Below are positions 62,240 to 64,000 of a stretch of 64,000 bases of DNA, piece by piece; position 1 is the first letter of the stretch, and the number at the start of each line of letters is the position of its first letter. The notes under the pieces were generated by a model. The model was not told the DNA's origin and searched no databases. It worked only from the letters and a program-made list of their open reading frames with translations. The translations under genes and the position numbers were made by a program. The stretch is taken from the NCBI RefSeq assembly GCF_030546745.1, contig NZ_JAUOPD010000018.1, positions 1 to 64,000 on the forward strand. The letters run 5' to 3'. This DNA comes from Thalassotalea sp. 1_MG-2023 (lineage in GTDB: Bacteria > Pseudomonadota > Gammaproteobacteria > Enterobacterales > Alteromonadaceae).

Positions 62240-63856
62240 TCACCAATTAGATAGCGCAGGCATGGAAAACTGTTCACCTTTAAAGTTAAGTATTACTCTT
62301 TGCGGTAAAATAGCTTCTAACAATATATTGTTAGCGATATACTCGCCTTCTTTGAAATCACTCCCATTCACCCTTACCCAACCATTACCTTCGGTTTCAA
62401 ACATATGCATTTCAAAACTTAGCGGTGGTAAGGCATCTTGAAAAGTAGCAGGCATTTGATGTAAAGCAGTAACCGATGAGTAATCCACATTGTTAACCGA
62501 TTGGCTGTCGATCTTATCAAGCGGCTCGTCTTCAGTTTCTTTCACCGCTTCTTTAAACAGTTCTAGTATTTCCTCAGACACTCCCTCTTCAGCTTTTAAG
62601 GTGATAGCACTTTTTTTCTGTTGTTCTTGGTAAGCTTGTGCGTTGTAACCTAAAACCAATGGTGCTGTTGTTTTTTCTTCAGTTTCAACTGATTCAATTA
62701 TTTTTTCATCTGGGAGATTTTTTTTATCGACAATATCGATTGCTTGGCTAATCTCAGTTTGGTTGGCATGCCTCTCTTTTTGTTGAGGCAAGTTATTTGC
62801 TAAATGGGAACTATTTCGCGACTCTACACTATCTGTTGTTTCTTGTTTCGTGTGAGTTGCAGGTACTAGTTGATCACTTTGCCCCTGATTGGTATGTGTT
62901 GGATTAGATAATACCTGTTCATCATCATTAAAAAATTTTCCATTATCCGCAAGCCACACACCTATCAATAACGATAAAATCACAGTAACGGACATAATCG
63001 CAACTTTAACTGAAAGCGATTGCCATAATGAAGGCTGAACAGCTTCTCCTAAGGCTTCATGTGCCGCCTCTATCACGATTTTTCTATTTACAACAGCTTG
63101 ATTGTCACTGTACGCCAACACTAAAGCGCGATCACATAACAAATTAACGACCCGAGGAATGCCTTGTGATATTTTATGAATAGCGGCAATTGCACCTTTA
63201 TTAAATAAACTTCGAGTGCAATTCGCAACCGAAAGCCGATGTTGAATATAATTGGTCAGCTCTTGTTGTGTTAGTGGCATTAAGTGATAACGAGCGGTGA
63301 TACGCTGCGCAAGTTGTCGTAAATCTCTGCGTTGCAATAATTGCTGTAACTCTGGTTGACCTATTAAAATGACCTGTAGCAACTTTTTGGTATTCGTCTC
63401 TAAGTTTGTAAGTAGCCGTAATTGCTCTAACACTTCTGCTTGTAAGTGCTGCGCTTCATCAATAATGACTAATGTGTTAATTCCCTGCTCATGATTACTG
63501 ATTAATTTTTGTTGGATTTTATCGGTAAGGTACTTTAACGTTGCGCCTGTTTTTTTGTAGCGTATTTTTAAATTGTCACAAATCGTAGCAAGCAACTCTT
63601 CACATGACAGCGTGGGGTTAAGAATAAACGCAAGTTGTGTATTTTCTGGTAATTTTTCCATTACTGTTCGACTAATGGTTGTTTTGCCAGTTCCTACCTC
63701 CCCAGTAAGTAAAACAAAGCCACCATTATCTCCAAGCCCATACGTTAAGTGCGATAACGCCTCGCGATGACGATCACTTAAAAATAAATACGCGGGATCT
63801 GGGGCAATGGTAAAAGGCGCTTCACTTAATCCAAAATAGGCCGTATACATAAACAT
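62240..63856 (-). CDS. AAA ATPase with GspB-like C-terminus (GspA-GspB fusion type)
   Basis: A 538-residue inner-membrane protein. Residues 1-270 form an ExeA/GspA-type AAA ATPase: YTAYFGLSEAPFTIAPDP, Walker A GEVGTGKTTISR, Walker B LVIIDEAQHL, and ARYHLMPLTQQELTNYIQHR. One membrane helix follows (about 285-303). A long, acidic and Gln-rich linker (310-460) leads to a C-terminal domain (about 465-535: LPPLSFEMHMFETEG, WVRVNGSDFKEGEYI, RVILNFKGEQFSMPAL) that matches the periplasmic end of GspB. In Aeromonas, ExeA and ExeB are separate proteins that place the GspD secretin. ATG 63850 is an alternative start. Confidence 0.82.
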   Translation of the reverse strand: MFMYTAYFGLSEAPFTIAPDPAYLFLSDRHREALSHLTYGLGDNGGFVLLTGEVGTGKTTISRTVMEKLPENTQLAFILNPTLSCEELLATICDNLKIRYKKTGATLKYLTDKIQQKLISNHEQGINTLVIIDEAQHLQAEVLEQLRLLTNLETNTKKLLQVILIGQPELQQLLQRRDLRQLAQRITARYHLMPLTQQELTNYIQHRLSVANCTRSLFNKGAIAAIHKISQGIPRVVNLLCDRALVLAYSDNQAVVNRKIVIEAAHEALGEAVQPSLWQSLSVKVAIMSVTVILSLLIGVWLADNGKFFNDDEQVLSNPTHTNQGQSDQLVPATHTKQETTDSVESRNSSHLANNLPQQKERHANQTEISQAIDIVDKKNLPDEKIIESVETEEKTTAPLVLGYNAQAYQEQQKKSAITLKAEEGVSEEILELFKEAVKETEDEPLDKIDSQSVNNVDYSSVTALHQMPATFQDALPPLSFEMHMFETEGNGWVRVNGSDFKEGEYIANNILLEAILPQRVILNFKGEQFSMPALSNW

Positions 63857-64000
63857 AATTTACTGGTGAAAAAGGCTAGAGCAAATTAACCCGTATCATC
63901 AACGATGTCAAAGGCCTGCATATAAGAAATAACCATGTTATGGTAGAATGATTAAAGTTAATGATCACTAAATATTGTACGATATTTCTTCTCATGAAAA

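Overview
This 64 kb window is an AT-rich chromosomal segment of a marine gammaproteobacterium. The proteins and gene order point to Alteromonadales, most likely a Colwellia/Thalassotalea-type organism (Colwelliaceae). That placement is inferred from gene content and from blocks of E. coli-like synteny, not from a marker-gene tree. No rRNA, tRNA or CRISPR array was recognised.

Layout. Positions 1-1400 are accessory DNA: the 3' end of an IS4-type transposase, then a decayed Rhs/YD-repeat C-terminal toxin tip and a small membrane protein gene (possible immunity), each broken by a one-base frameshift. From 1.4 to 9.6 kb come a YkvA-like gene, a DUF3667 gene and the conserved block lysS-prfB-recJ-dsbC with divergent fldB; prfB carries the +1 programmed frameshift, and xerD is missing from its usual place. 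From 9.8 to 18.9 kb lie srmB, a FecR-like regulator with a large TonB-dependent receptor, yaaA, transaldolase, two small conserved proteins and an EAL phosphodiesterase.

From 19 to 34.7 kb parC and parE bracket a signalling island: two TPR-GGDEF proteins, a VOC protein, cutC, an HD-GYP response regulator and an MHYT hybrid kinase. After parE comes the classic yqiA-cpdA-DUF1249-nudF run, divergent from tolC. From 36 to 42.5 kb are hldE, an LpxL-type acyltransferase, a TcpQ-like protein and glnE.

From 42.5 to 49.4 kb a probable envelope-stress cluster separates glnE from ygiF: lipoprotein, DUF350 membrane protein, membrane-fused aminopropyltransferase, DUF2170, PspA, DUF2491, a tandem ribbon-helix-helix-like protein, a K+-channel-like protein and an Lpp-like lipoprotein. 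Its two main transcription units share a perfect 13-bp palindrome, GACATA(A/T)TATGTC (one copy before the first unit, two before the second), which I read as a common operator. An L,D-transpeptidase of the kind that anchors Lpp is the convergent neighbour.

From 50.3 to 55.8 kb follow ygiF (CYTH-CHAD), ygiM and a surface-polymer group: CDP-glycerol glycerophosphotransferase-like, Wzi-like and glycerol-3-phosphate cytidylyltransferase. From 55.9 to 60.9 kb is a complete leuABCD operon with a leader peptide of four consecutive Leu codons and a transcription attenuator. The window ends with a DUF3391/HD-GYP phosphodiesterase and an AAA ATPase that looks like a fusion of the type II secretion assembly proteins GspA and GspB.
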